In this document: positions 12,995 to 24,394 of the stretch, one piece after another
Position numbering within the stretch: position 1 is the first letter of the stretch
Layout of the letters: the number at the start of each line of letters is the position of its first letter
NCBI GenBank assembly: GCA_030407005.1
Contig: JAUDYN010000010.1
Coordinates: 496,001-560,000, forward strand
DNA length: 64,000 nt
Origin: Desarmillaria ectypa
Lineage: Eukaryota; Basidiomycota; Agaricomycetes; Agaricales; Physalacriaceae
Reading direction: 5' to 3'
Notes under the pieces: generated by a model
Told to the model about the DNA's origin: nothing
The model's database searches: none
What the model saw: only the letters and a program-made list of their open reading frames with translations
Made by a program: the position numbers and the translations under genes

Positions 12995-13450
12995 AAAACC
13001 ATGAAAGGCTGTAACGTTACCGAGACGCTATGTAGGGACGCGAAGCGTGGACACCCGTGACCACACGTTCTTTCGCTATGCGTGAGCATGTCGTTGGTTC
13101 TACAGGATATCCTGGCAGACAGTCGGAATTGACAGTCTCATATGAGGCACGGCAAGGACGCTGTGAAACGTTGAGCCATGTCGACCAGGTGGTGCCGTGA
13201 ACCCACCGGCTCTTCGGGTATTCACCTAGCTGTATTGGACATCTTCAGATCCTCACCACGTCTGGTGCGCTCTGCTTATGAGATCGCCGTTCGGTGAGGA
13301 GGTACGATTTCGAGGGCATGGGTTTAGGCATGGTGTCGCCAGTCCTGCTGTATATTCTGAATAAAACAAGCGAGTTCAATTCTCCCAATAAAGAGTCAAG
13401 AACAGATGCCAACATATCATTTTGACGCAGTATTCTTTTAATCTGGAATT
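12995..13450 (+). repeat. Interspersed repeat R1, diverged copy
   Basis: Diverged but collinear match to 32180-32660 and its mirror 57396-57876. Shared landmarks are the block ending in GACGCGAAG, GACCACACGTTCTTT, CAAGGACGCTGTGAAACG, and the core GATTTCGAGGGC...GGGTTTAGGC. All copies lie just beyond the 3' end of a ligase gene (C or E), so R1 and the ligase probably spread together. On the opposite strand the arm copies have a 103-codon open frame (start MSSGERARRGED) that is broken here. Confidence 0.75.
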
Positions 13451-13622
13451 CCCGTTTTACACAAGATATCCAGCAAAGTTGTCGCATGTTGGAGATAATT
13501 CCACATGATAACAAGCGATAATTTAAATGTCCCGAAACCTCATGCGACGCGTTACTCGTCGAAGTCGATCTTACATTGAACAGATTTATTAAAATCGTAC
13601 TTTAATACTTCAGTGCCCAGCC

Positions 13623-16447
13623 TTACAATTTGGACTTCGCTTCATCTATATGCTTCGACCTCCGTGCCCACTCTTTCCGCGCGATAACCCGTAACTGTGT
13701 CTTGATAATCTTCCTAGAGGGTGTATGATCTTCCCGGATCTCAGAGTGGGCATATTGGACTCTATGGGAACTCACCAAACTTTCCATCCTTCAAAACAAC
13801 TGTTGGGATTTTGCTGGAAAGTTCTAGAAGGAGCAATCCGGCATCATGCCGAGAGTCGATGAGTAAGCACGAGAGTCGTAGAAAGTTGTAGTACATTCTA
13901 GATTCTAGTGCGAAGTAGTATAAATATGAGCTCTGTAGGAGCCATAGAATAACAATTCCTTTACATCTGGCTTTACCAGCCTGGAGTCTACCCTGCGCAA
14001 CACCCAGGATTCCAACAACAATGACCACCGGGACCGCAAACTTTGGTAACCTACCTGCAGGCTGAGGAGCTGCAGATCAAACATGGAGAATATTACTCAC
14101 AGTTTCCTCGCAGTCGCCAAAAGCATCTTCTCGTTGATCCTTCCACGATACCCGGGTTTGAGGGTGACCAACGCGGTCACCAACTCACCCAGCCGTTCAT
14201 CGGGTACGCCCACCGTGGATGATGATATCCTTGATCCGGTCTTTAATGTAGACATACCCTTCTTCATCGACGCAGCCTAGATCACCCGTTATCAGTCATC
14301 CATCTTTGGTGAGTACCTTGGTCAAATATGAGTAGTCGGTCAGATACTTAGGGCATGCACCTTGCTGACCTTGTCAGTAGCAGCTGTAGCATCATGATCA
14401 TCAACACGGGTACGCAACAAGTAAAGTAGAATAGAACCTTGATCTCCCCAATACCCTTTCATCACATTCGGACCACGGAGCCACACCTCTCCCATCTCTC
14501 CCGGAGCAGCCCTGACGTGACCTTTCATTACTATAATCTCGTTGACCGGAGTATGAAACCGCTGGAGCGGATTAGCTCAATGATACAAAGCAGGCAGTAC
14601 AGACTCACCAACTATCTGGCTTGGCGGTAAAGTTTAGCCCAGCGAATGCTACCGATGTAGCATTGCTCTCAGTGAGACCGTACCCATGTCCTCTTCAAAA
14701 TGACTAAATCAGTGTCTAAGACAGAACAAATATTACTAAGGAATCTACATCGTTGTAAAGGGAATGCTTCCTTCGTTCTCTGAAGGAGAGTCGGTGGGAG
14801 GGGGACACCTTCAAAGCCACCTTCAAAGCCAATACCCTCCAAAGTGAAGCTTAATAACGGGCCATCGAGGAGATCAATTATAATTGATGGCGAACTGAGA
14901 TGCTCATGATAGTCAGCCAGAGTTGCAAGAAACAAAAAAAAAACGACAGACCCCCCACCATAACAACGTTCTCTGCTCTGTAAAGTCTGGAAGTATGACT
15001 TCGTAAAGCATTTTCCATGCGCGATGCCGGATGTAAGTTACCTTATAGCTGCAAAAATCGATTTAACAAGGACCATCAAGGGAAAATAAAGTCAATCCGC
15101 GCCTTCGCGTGCATTCCATTTTCGCATTAAAACAAGTTTAATTCCGAAACAAGTACTACCAAGCTGAGGATATATCAGTCCTTGGTCATTCTAGTAGTGA
15201 GAAGCTGCTTTACGGTCAGACCGATTCTGGTGACCTGGAACAATGACGATGAAAGTAGAGCTCCCTTCTGAGGACCCGAAACAGGTAACGGAGGGAATGG
15301 AACGCCTCGCCGAATGCAGTTTCTCCCAGCGAAGGACATCGACTATTAGAAATCCATGAGAACTGCCTGAACCACCCTGAGAATATGCACCATACAGCCA
15401 ACACAAGAGTCAGGAACGCGCGCTGTGACCTCAGAACACCCTCTACAAGGGAAAAAATGAAATCAGTGGACTCTTGGTCAGACGAACTAATGAAACCTAC
15501 TGGATAGACCAGTAGTCCCTGATGTAAATATAATCGTCGCGTTATCCTCTGGTAAATTATGAGGATCGTCACGCAGTATTTCTTCTGGATCTTTATGGTA
15601 CTGGAAGAATACTTTTCTCCAAACGTCCATGCCTTTCCAGTGTCCTTTACCTTCGTGATCCTCAAGGACAAGATACCTTGCAACGCCTGACGCGCCCTTA
15701 ATGTCAGCAGCGATCGGTTCGATACTGTCGGCTTTCTCGGGATCGAGGTGACCAGCGTACATTCTGTGAGGATGATACAGTGCCTGAAGGGGTCCACAGG
15801 CCGCCACCTATTAGGTGGATCAGAATGCGAAGCACCAGAAGTTAAAGTGCATCTTACGCATTCGCGAGAGCAGTTACAGCGCCCAGAAGGTCTGTACGGC
15901 AATCTTCAGTATCCCACTTTTGTCGAAGAATAATAGAAAAACTCACGGCAAGCCCAAAACACAATGTAATAACTCGGAAGATTTCGAGAGCGACTGGCGA
16001 CGTGATCACCTGTATTGGAAGTGAGTGGACTGGCGGCACCGAAAAGCGACTGGATGTCCTTACCTTCTTCACGCTGTAAACTTCTCTAAAGACGGCCGCG
16101 CATTTCACAGCTATTTCTAGCATCTCCCAGAAGGTGTAGCGCTCGTTCTCATATACCACATGGTTTTGTCGGCGTGCACCTTGGTCCACTTCAAGAAAAA
16201 ATCTCGTGTGGATGGCCAGAGATTCTTCCAGACTTTCAATACTCTCCCATCGACAACCTAATATCGCATTCAAAACAAGCAAGGATGCTGAAATGCTGAT
16301 CACTCACCTGAGTTTCGATTTCGAGTAAACTTCTTGATCTTGTCAGTATTTTATCCGCTGTAATACATCAGCAAGCGGCTGCTCCGACAGAGAAGACATA
16401 CCTTCGTCTACAGAGCAGCGTGGGGTCCAGGTTGTCGGGCTCGTCAT
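13623..16447 (-). pseudogene. AMP-dependent acyl-CoA ligase, copy C (broken)
   Basis: Closest to copy D. Start MTSPTTWTPRCSVDE at 16447; end KEWARRSKHIDEAKSKL at 13623. Intact-looking parts include [15 protein letters not shown] and [18 protein letters not shown]. Three lesions: TGA in place of the Trp codon in the DGW-L-TGDLG motif near 14300; a deletion right after HGG that removes ENV and the following ~50 codons up to the VPDERLGE block and shifts the frame; and a 217-bp LTR in the C-terminal domain. The deletion joins two GGTG-like sites, suggesting a short-homology event. C and D also share upstream sequence (CGTCTTTTCTCGTCATCCAGC at about 16610 and 20100), so they are a tandem duplicate pair with promoter. 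Confidence 0.8.
13801..14017. mobile_element. Solo LTR, Copia-type, in ligase copy C
   Basis: A 217-bp insertion absent from copies A, B, D and E. Its ends are TGTTGGGATT and ...GGATTCCAACA, the TG..CA ends with inverted termini usual for Copia LTRs. Flanking 5-mers are ACAAC (13796-13800) and ACAAT (14018-14022), a target duplication with one difference. Removing the LTR and one 5-mer restores the codons for VVIVLKDGKF as expected from the paralogues. 217+5 = 222 bp, a multiple of three, and the ligase frame stays open through the LTR. Confidence 0.8.
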
Positions 16448-17153
16448 GGTAGCTGCAACAGAAGTATATCAGCCTGTGGCACGTTAAATTGTAAGTCCTG
16501 GTTATTTAGAAGCCGGATTCAGACGCTTCGGTAACTCGTGGCTCTGTTGTGACTTCGAAAGTATATAGGGTGATTGGAAAATATTACTGCCTAACGGTCC
16601 ATCTGAAGCGTCTTTTCTCGTCATCCAGCAGTTCCTTCGTAGAAATGTAATTATATAGAAAGGACAAAAGTGAAGTGCGCACGAGCTCCCTCGACCTCTT
16701 GATGTCATGGTCATTGTTGTTTAATCAATTTCACATCCGACGCCAAGGGCAGCCACACGAACACGTGAATAGAATGTTACCAGTGACCACTATCCAGCTA
16801 CGGCTGCTACGCGCTTCATGATGTCCATATGTCGAAATCTTCATACCGTTACCATGATGACAAGCGCTGAGTGACAGAGGCTATTCAGATTTTATCGGCA
16901 CCAGTATCGCGCTGCAGAAATCGGGTGTCCGGACTTGTACTGCGATGCATCAAGCAAGCTGATTTCTAGGAAGATAGCTGCCACCCTGATCAGTGATATT
17001 GACATTGGTCGTTTCCCACGTTTTCGCATCCGGGACTTACCCACATCAAAGCCTGTCCTTCTCCTCGTAATTCGATCTCCCCCCTCGGTGTCCCTCATTG
17101 TCAGACTGACGAGCTTAGAAAAGTGATATGAAATTGCACTGCACATCCCAACC
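16448..17153. other. Intergenic between ligase copies C and D
   Basis: 16580-16740 resembles the region upstream of copy D (20085-20270), so it is the duplicated 5' flank of copy C. 16890-17150 has short open frames on both strands but no recognised gene. Confidence 0.5.
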
Positions 17154-19938
17154 TTACATCTTTGATTTTGCTTCATCCATTTGCTTACCCTCCTTCCTTC
17201 TGCGTGCCCACTCTTTCTGCGCTATTGCCCTTAATTGTGCCTTGATAATCTTGCCAGAGGGCGTATGATCTACCCGGGTCTCAGATCAAGTACACAAGCG
17301 TCCACAGGAACTCACCAAACTCCCCATCCTTGAAAATAATCATCACCGGGACCGCAAACTTTGGTAACCTACCCGTAGGCTGAGGAGCTGAAAATTAAAC
17401 TTGAAGTATAACCACTCACAGTCTTCTCGCAGTCTCCAAAAGTTCTTGCTCGCTGATCCTTCCGCGATACCTAGGTTTGAGGGTGACCAATGCAGTCACT
17501 AGCTCGCCCAGTCGTTTATCGGGCACACCCACTGCAGCCGCTTCGAGGACAGCTGGTTCTGTGTAGAGGGCATTCTCCACGGAAACCGAGTCCTTTGCAT
17601 CGTTGGCTCGTTACTGTGCAGTATAGCGTGCTACTCACAACGTTCTCCCCACCGTGGATAATGATATCCTTAATCCGGTCTTTAACATATACATACCCTT
17701 CTTCGTCGACGCAGCCGAGATCTCCAGTCATTACCCATCCATCTTTAGTCATTACCTATTTCGATGAGCCCTTGAACACATGCAGGTAAGTTATCCTTCG
17801 CATACCTTATCAGTAGCCGCTGTGGAAGCTCGTCATAAGCACGTTGACCTAAGGACACACACAATATGCGCTGAAACAAACCTTGGTCTCCGTAGTACCC
17901 TTTCATTATATTCGGTCCACGAAGCCATATCTCCCCCACCACCCCCGGGGCAGCTCTTACGTTATCTTTCATTATCAGAATATCGTTAACAGGCGTTAAA
18001 AAACCGCTGAGATCGTATTTAGCTTGATGATGATTACCGGAGACTCGATAGACTGACCAGCTATCTGGTTTGGCTGCATAATCCGGTCCATCTGATGGAA
18101 CATGTTAGGTTTCTGGATTTATTTGAGGGATTTTCCTCACAGAAACCGACTGATGACGCATTAGTCTCGGTGGAACCATAGGCTTGTCCGCTATATGAAA
18201 TAATAATCATTATTGAGTATAGGGAGGAGGAGTGGGAACAGACATTGATGCATGTGGAAAGGCTTCTTTCGACTTGCGAAGGAGAGACGGCGTGACTGAA
18301 GCCCCTCCCATTGTGATCATTTCTATGGGAAAGCCAGACAATGGGCTATCGGCTAGGTCGGTTATAATTGATGGAACACTGCGTAATAGTCAGCCGGTGC
18401 TGTGATACAGGTATTGACGTACCCGCCCAAAGAGATTACACCCTCTTCCCTGCACAATCTGTGGTCGAGTCGTTGAATATGCATCCACCGAAAAACAAAA
18501 CAGAGGACGCATTACCTTACGGCTGCGAAAACTAATGTTGAAAAGATGGTCAAAAAAGCGACGAAACCAGAGATCACCTTCTGCTACATTCCATTTTCTC
18601 ATTAAGATAACTTTTGTTCCATAAAAGGTGCCGGAAAGCTGAGGATAAATTAGCTCCTGTTCACTAAGGCGTGAGCTCTGCCTTACAATCGCACAGGTTC
18701 CGGTGACATGGAACAATGGCGTTGGGAGTAGGATACCGTACTGCGTGCTTGACACGGGTGAAGAAGGAACTTGCACGCCTCGTCGAATATAGTCTCTTCC
18801 GATGGTGGAGGCTGACTGAAAAGATGCATATGAGAGCAAGCACGTCACACAGAAGATGAACCATACGTTAAGCAGGAACGTCAGGAACGCCCGCTGTGTA
18901 CTCAGGACGCCCTCTACAATGCAGAAAATGAATTAATGAAACCCTGGATAGATAATAAAACTGTTTACTTGGTAGACCAGTGGTTCCTGACGTAAAGATA
19001 ATCGTCGCGTTATCTTCTGGTATAATGTGAGGATCGTCACGCAATATTTCTTCTGGATCTTTATGGTAGTTGTAGAATACTTTGCTCCAAATGTCCATGC
19101 CTTGCCAGTGGCCCTTGCCTTCGTGATCTTCAAGAACAAGATATCCGGACGCGCCTGACGCGCACCTAAGATCAGCGGCTATCGGCTCGATCTGCTCCGC
19201 TCGCTCGGGATCGAGGATGATCAGTGTACATTTTGTAAGTATGATACAATGCCTGAGGGGGTGCAATGGCAACCACCTGTTAGGTGGATCAGAACGTTAA
19301 CCCTGGGAGCGTGTGAATACGGATCTCACGCGTTCACAAGAGCAGTTACAGCGCCCAGAAGGTCTGTATTGCAATCTTCAGTATCCCACTTTTTTTGAGG
19401 ATTAATAGAAAAACGCACGGCAAGCCCAAAACACAATGTAGTAACTCGGAAGATTTCGAGAGCAAATGGCGACGCGGTCACCTGTATTGGAAGTGAGTGG
19501 ACTGGCGGCACCGAAAAGCGACTGGACGGACGTCCTTACCCTTCTTAACGCCGTAAACTTCTCTAAACATAGCCGCACATTTCACAGCCATTTCTAACAT
19601 CTCATGTAAGGTGTAGCGCTCTTTCTCGTATACCACACAAGTTCTGTCGGCATGCTCCTTGGCTGAATGCAAGAAGAATGCTCGCACAGAGGGCCAGAGA
19701 TTCTTCCAGACTTTCAATACTCTCCCATCGACAACCTAATATCGCATTCAAACCATACGCAGATGCGCTGAAACGCTGACGGCTCACCCGAGTTTCAATT
19801 TCGAGCAGACTTCCTGGTGCTGTGAGTATTTTATCGGCTAGTAAATGTAGTATTCAAATCAGCATGTAAATACCCTGGCAGGATGAACGTACCTTCCTCT
19901 ACAGAGCAGCGCGGGGTCCAGAGCATTGTTTCTGTCAT
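17154..19938 (-). CDS. AMP-dependent acyl-CoA ligase, copy D (apparently intact)
   Basis: ATP-dependent activation of a carboxylic acid to its CoA ester is the family role; the substrate cannot be read from the sequence. About 20 exons with short introns join in frame from [15 protein letters not shown] to AKSKM and TAA (17154-17156). Landmarks: [51 protein letters not shown] (ATP loop); [41 protein letters not shown] (adenine-binding motif); [37 protein letters not shown] (ribose-binding Asp); IIIHGGENV (hinge); [12 protein letters not shown]; and [14 protein letters not shown] with the expected catalytic Lys. It is the only copy with all core motifs, so it is the likely active member of the cluster. 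No peroxisomal SKL-type end. Confidence 0.85.
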
Positions 19939-20945
19939 GGATGCAAGACGAACGTTTGAGTTCTGAGACCGGTTATCCATAGCCGAATTAGGTGGATCAG
20001 CAGACCAAGGTTCTCAATACAGTTATTCGACTAGTATCATACGGGATTAGTTCAATGACGATAGATCATCAACGGACCTTACAGATGCCTGTAGCAATTG
20101 TCCGTCTTTTCTCGTCATCCAGCTCTTCCTTGACAGACATACTGATGGGAATTATAGGGAACAGTGGAGGAGCATCACCGCGTACTGTATCCTTAACGAG
20201 TTCCATTGATCTCTCAGATCTCAATGGTCATGTTCAGGTCAAAGTTGCTGAATTTTCAATTTCACATTCGACGATCATCCATTTTAGGTCGAAACGTCAC
20301 GTGAAGTATGTCGATTCCCGACCAACGCGCCTGACGCCTAACTGCGCGCTAATTTGATAATCAGACGCTTTCACACTTTGGGCTCGCATGAATCACGCTT
20401 CGATGCAATCCAATTGTCCCAGAATTTAATCATTGTCCAGGGTTTTCAATTTTGTTCCCACGTCAGACGTGGTCATTTCCGAAGTTTAGCCAAAAAATGC
20501 GTACGAGGACCCCTTTGAAACCGCCTATAACTTTCCTTGGACCTGAAATTGTCCCCACTTTGTCTCCGAACCGTCTGAGTTCAGTTCCTAAGCGCTGAAA
20601 TGAGAATTTGAAGTTGAATGCTGATTACACGGGCGGAGACCTCACACTTACGGGGACGATCATCGCGCTAGGAGTAGTAAGCTCTAACATTGTCAAATGC
20701 ATACGAGTGGACATATATCTCGAGACGGTAGCTATAAGTGGTGACCCACTTTGATGGTTCGCGGCATAGGGCAGAGAGGTCCATTCCATCTCAAAGTCCA
20801 GTTTCACTTCGTGGCGATCAAGGAACAGTCTGATGCGGTGTTCGTTTCATCTGCGGCCAGTTCCAAAAATCCTCGATCAGAAAAACGTCGTAGCCTCCCT
20901 GCCGGCTCCCATAACAAAAAAGATGGTATGTACAGTACTGTAGGG
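19939..20945. other. Intergenic / upstream region of ligase D
   Basis: 20085-20270 is the homologue of the 5' flank of copy C (16580-16740). The rest has no recognised gene. 19992-20357 is open on the plus strand, but its product is not recognised and it overlaps the conserved upstream flank. Confidence 0.4.
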
Positions 20946-23232
20946 TTAAAAAGAATACATATGGGTGTATGCGCGGTGTTTGAGAGGCTCGGTCAGGGTG
21001 GGATATGAGAGATATCGGTCACTTGGCATCGAAACTAGCAGTGCTAGCAGCCTCATCATGATGGCGGTGATTCTTTTGGAGGAAACCTTGAGCCTGTCTT
21101 CAGTAGTGAAAAGTTGAAACTGACTAACACCCAGTTCATAATCTGCCAAAACTTCAATCTCGGTTTCTCGCTTGATGACGATATGTTGCGGTTTCTGGCA
21201 CGAACAAGTTAGAAAAAAGTGACATAGAACTGATAGGACTTACCGAACTCTTTGAACTCGAAGTGAGGCCAGGAAGAGTTCGCCTTTCAACGGAAGTTGC
21301 GTCCATGCTCACGGCGGCCATGAAAGATTCACCTTCCTGCTGTCCTCGTATTTTGAAACGCGCATTTAGGCTGAAAAAAACCATCAGTTTTTAATCGATG
21401 AGATTGGTGAACGTGACCGACGTTGCCAAAAAAGAGTTGGTATACACTTTTAAGGCTCATTAGTCGCGAAGAGGTGACATAGTAGTAACGAGACGTACAA
21501 CGGCCCAAAAGAATATAGAATGTTATATATAGGAAATTGTTCGGGTATACCAAGACCTGTCGACGACCAGTTAATTGTTAACTTGAAGATAGAGAACAAG
21601 TACATACCAGTACAAGCGATGTTATTGCACATATGCTACTCATAATTAAGTACCCGTATAGCAAGCCTCGTCGGTTGGTTGACTTACCTAGTAAGTAGGC
21701 CGCTGTTGAGGGAAAAAAGAATGAGTTGGTTCATCATTGCGTCGGTCCTAAAGTGGAACTAAGTAAAATAAAAGATATACACCCGAAGCGTCGTACCTTC
21801 TGAATCCGGACTTTGACCGCTGAAGTAAATAAATAAGTGATATGGTGATACACATATCGCCTGCTGCCCCGACCGCATTCATAGATCGTGACAGGACCTG
21901 TATTCTCCCAGTCAGTTAATCTGGATGTGGTGCATAGAACCGCCACGGACGGTAAGTTTAGACGGAATTTCTGCCACAAGCTTAACGGACCACCTGCAAA
22001 GGGTTTCAACAACAGCCGAAATTCTGAGCGCATTGTACCCACCCTCGAACGAAGTATGCTATGTGAGCAAGGAGTGTGAGACGAAGCCTAAGAAGATGAA
22101 AAAAGCTCTGACCGACAGTAACTCCAAATTCTCCTAAAACGAGCGACCCCTAACGAAACGCTAGTCAGCAGAGTGCCAGTCAACGGTGAGCTCGAACCAC
22201 GTACAAGGAATAATGTTATTGGTATATTCTTGCGACTCACTGTTGATGTAATCAGTATTGAAAGCGTCAAGACATGGGGGTCTTACAAATATATACTCGA
22301 TATGTAAAAAATCTAGAAAGAAACTTGGAAACAGGGAACGCAGGAAAAGTATGAAAACATACGATTGTACTAGTAATGCAATGATGCCCTGTAGACACGT
22401 TTAAATCAAAATGTCAGGTAAGCTTGTAAACTGACGCACGGAGGGGGCTACTTGAGCCTACAACGGAGCATAAATCGATTACCATATCAGATATGAGTAT
22501 ATGGAACCATACCAATAGACTCCTGTGATGCCATTATCAGTATGACAAAAATTCAAGTTCAGAACCAAGTGCACTCACCACTCAACAACTCCGAGGTTGG
22601 TGGGGTCATAGTAATGAACGACTAGGTACTCATATAGAGTATGTGTAACAAATACTTGCTGCACCGTATCAAGGAGACTGAAAGCGTGATCAGAAATGGC
22701 CAATAGATCGCGGAAATTTTATTCATACAAGACTATCACGACCTGGAAAACATGAGTCTTGCTTGCAACTCGTTCGATCACAACTCGCTCACCATGACTT
22801 TCAGCCTCGGGTCATCCGTCTTCCTATACATCTGCGTGGGGATTGGCAGAGGCGATAGTTGAGAATTACGTATACGTACACTGAAGTACTAAGAATGGGA
22901 CCACCCCTGTGAGAAAATGCGGGAAGAAAATTCGGGCAAGCTTCATACCTCGTATGTTTGCATGCAAGATACACCCCATAGTCTAGAAATCGTGATGAGT
23001 GAATGGAAGACTGCTCGATTCGCGGATACACACACTGCAGCCAAGCTTCATCATCATCCAACAAATCAGCATTTACTTCCGAAAAAAAAAGTACGTTCAA
23101 GGCTCACATGGTACCGATCATCAATGCGCCCATCTATACATCATCGTTAGCAAGAGGTGGATGCCTGAGACGCGAATCACTCGCCGTGGTATGTAGAGCA
23201 GGAACCTCTACTGAGGAGCTCATCGCTGGACT
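20946..23232 (-). pseudogene. DUF6534 seven-helix membrane protein, decayed
   Basis: Basidiomycete-specific integral membrane family of unknown function. Visible pieces in order: possible start MSSSVEVPALHTT near 23232; YRKTDDPRLKVMV; LLDTVQQVFVTHTLYEYLVV; SMNAVGAAGDMCITISLI; SKSGFRR|TDAMMNQLILFSLN followed by SGLLTR (family signature); YPNNFLYITFYILLG; LNARFKIRGQ; and the cytoplasmic tail KPQHIVIKRETEIEVLADYEL ending at 20946. Between FYILLG and PLYVSLLLCHLFAT the frame changes, and the join to LNAR is not clean; the N-terminal helix region is also poorly preserved. It is a paralogue of the better-preserved gene at 62964-64000. The family assignment rests on the TDAMMN...LILF and LNAR blocks. 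Confidence 0.65.
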
Positions 23233-24394
23233 GTGACGAGAGGTGGAAGAGCTGGGAAGCAAAAGACAATGCGCCACCGCCAGGACCGGTATTTCATTGT
23301 TCGTATTACTTTCTTTCTCGGGCACGCGTCAAGAAGCTTCGACCGTGGAACGTTTTGAAATCATTTCGCTTGGAAATTACGAGCAGTCATAACGAAACAA
23401 GGCGATTCTTGACAGGATCCAGCGGTATTCGCATTGATCTGTGTTTGCGCGCATATTGGGTCGGAATCAGTATAATACTGGGGTATAATCTTAATCCCGT
23501 GCCCTTTGCCTCTGCCGCCGAGATGCACTAGCTCCGAATCTCAAAAGTCACCCTGCACTGCAGGCGAGGAGGTGGCGTGGCATCCATGTGGGTGGAAGAG
23601 GACCTTGAACGGATGCCCATTTAACCTGTCAAATGACTTGTGAGCTACAGGACAAATCAGCAAATCAGCTAGCTTTTTTAGCGAGAAAACAACATACAAA
23701 AGATGACAATAGTACCCAACTACACGGACCCGGCCAGGGCCAAGCTGTCACAGTCGGCAAATGGTAACTACTTTCCTTATACGGATACCGGGCCGGCTAC
23801 CGTGTAGCCTGGACCTGGCCCTGGTTCCGTTCAACGCACCACTGCTTTCAAAGCTCAAACTGTACAGCTTCGGCTTCGACGTCGCGCTAGTGATTTGTTA
23901 GTACGCCACCTCCTTGCAGAGGAACCCGGTGAACCAACACGTGCGCGGGAGGCACCGTTGTCATGATCTAACAGTGGTCCGCTGTCCTTTTTGAACAGGA
24001 AGAGTACTTTCGTGTGTATCCACCACAATGGTCAGGAACAACTTCATTCCACGCTTCATTTTAATGACCTATTGATTCTAGATGACTGGATTGCCGGCTT
24101 TGTTATCGCCGGCTTACCTCCAAACCGACCCGGCGGGTGAATTTCTGATATCCTAATCTAACTCAGTATCTAGGGCAAACGTCGAACGAGACCCTTTCAA
24201 AGGAGAAAGCATGAGCATGTCTTGCTATCCGGGGACGAAGGTTCTATCAGACGGGATTCACCATTTTTTCAATTTAAAATCTTTTTGATACCGACTGCAG
24301 GTCAAATGGTCCCTCGGTGGATAAAGGAGTCTTTAAAAACAAAGCTTTAAGGCGATAGCGTCCAGGTTCGGGACATCTTAGCTGTCCTAACAAA
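23233..24394. other. Intergenic, upstream of the P450 gene
   Basis: No gene recognised. 23725-23830 contains GGCCAGGGCC, GGGCCGGC and GGCCCTGG blocks that could form imperfect hairpins. TTTAAAAAC at 24332 is a possible A/T-rich promoter element about 60 bp before the start codon. Confidence 0.35.

Noticed and set aside
2783..19938. Non-ribosomal peptide synthetase modules
   Set aside because: The adenylating domains stand alone with the C-terminal SGK end of acyl-CoA ligases; no thiolation or condensation domain follows.
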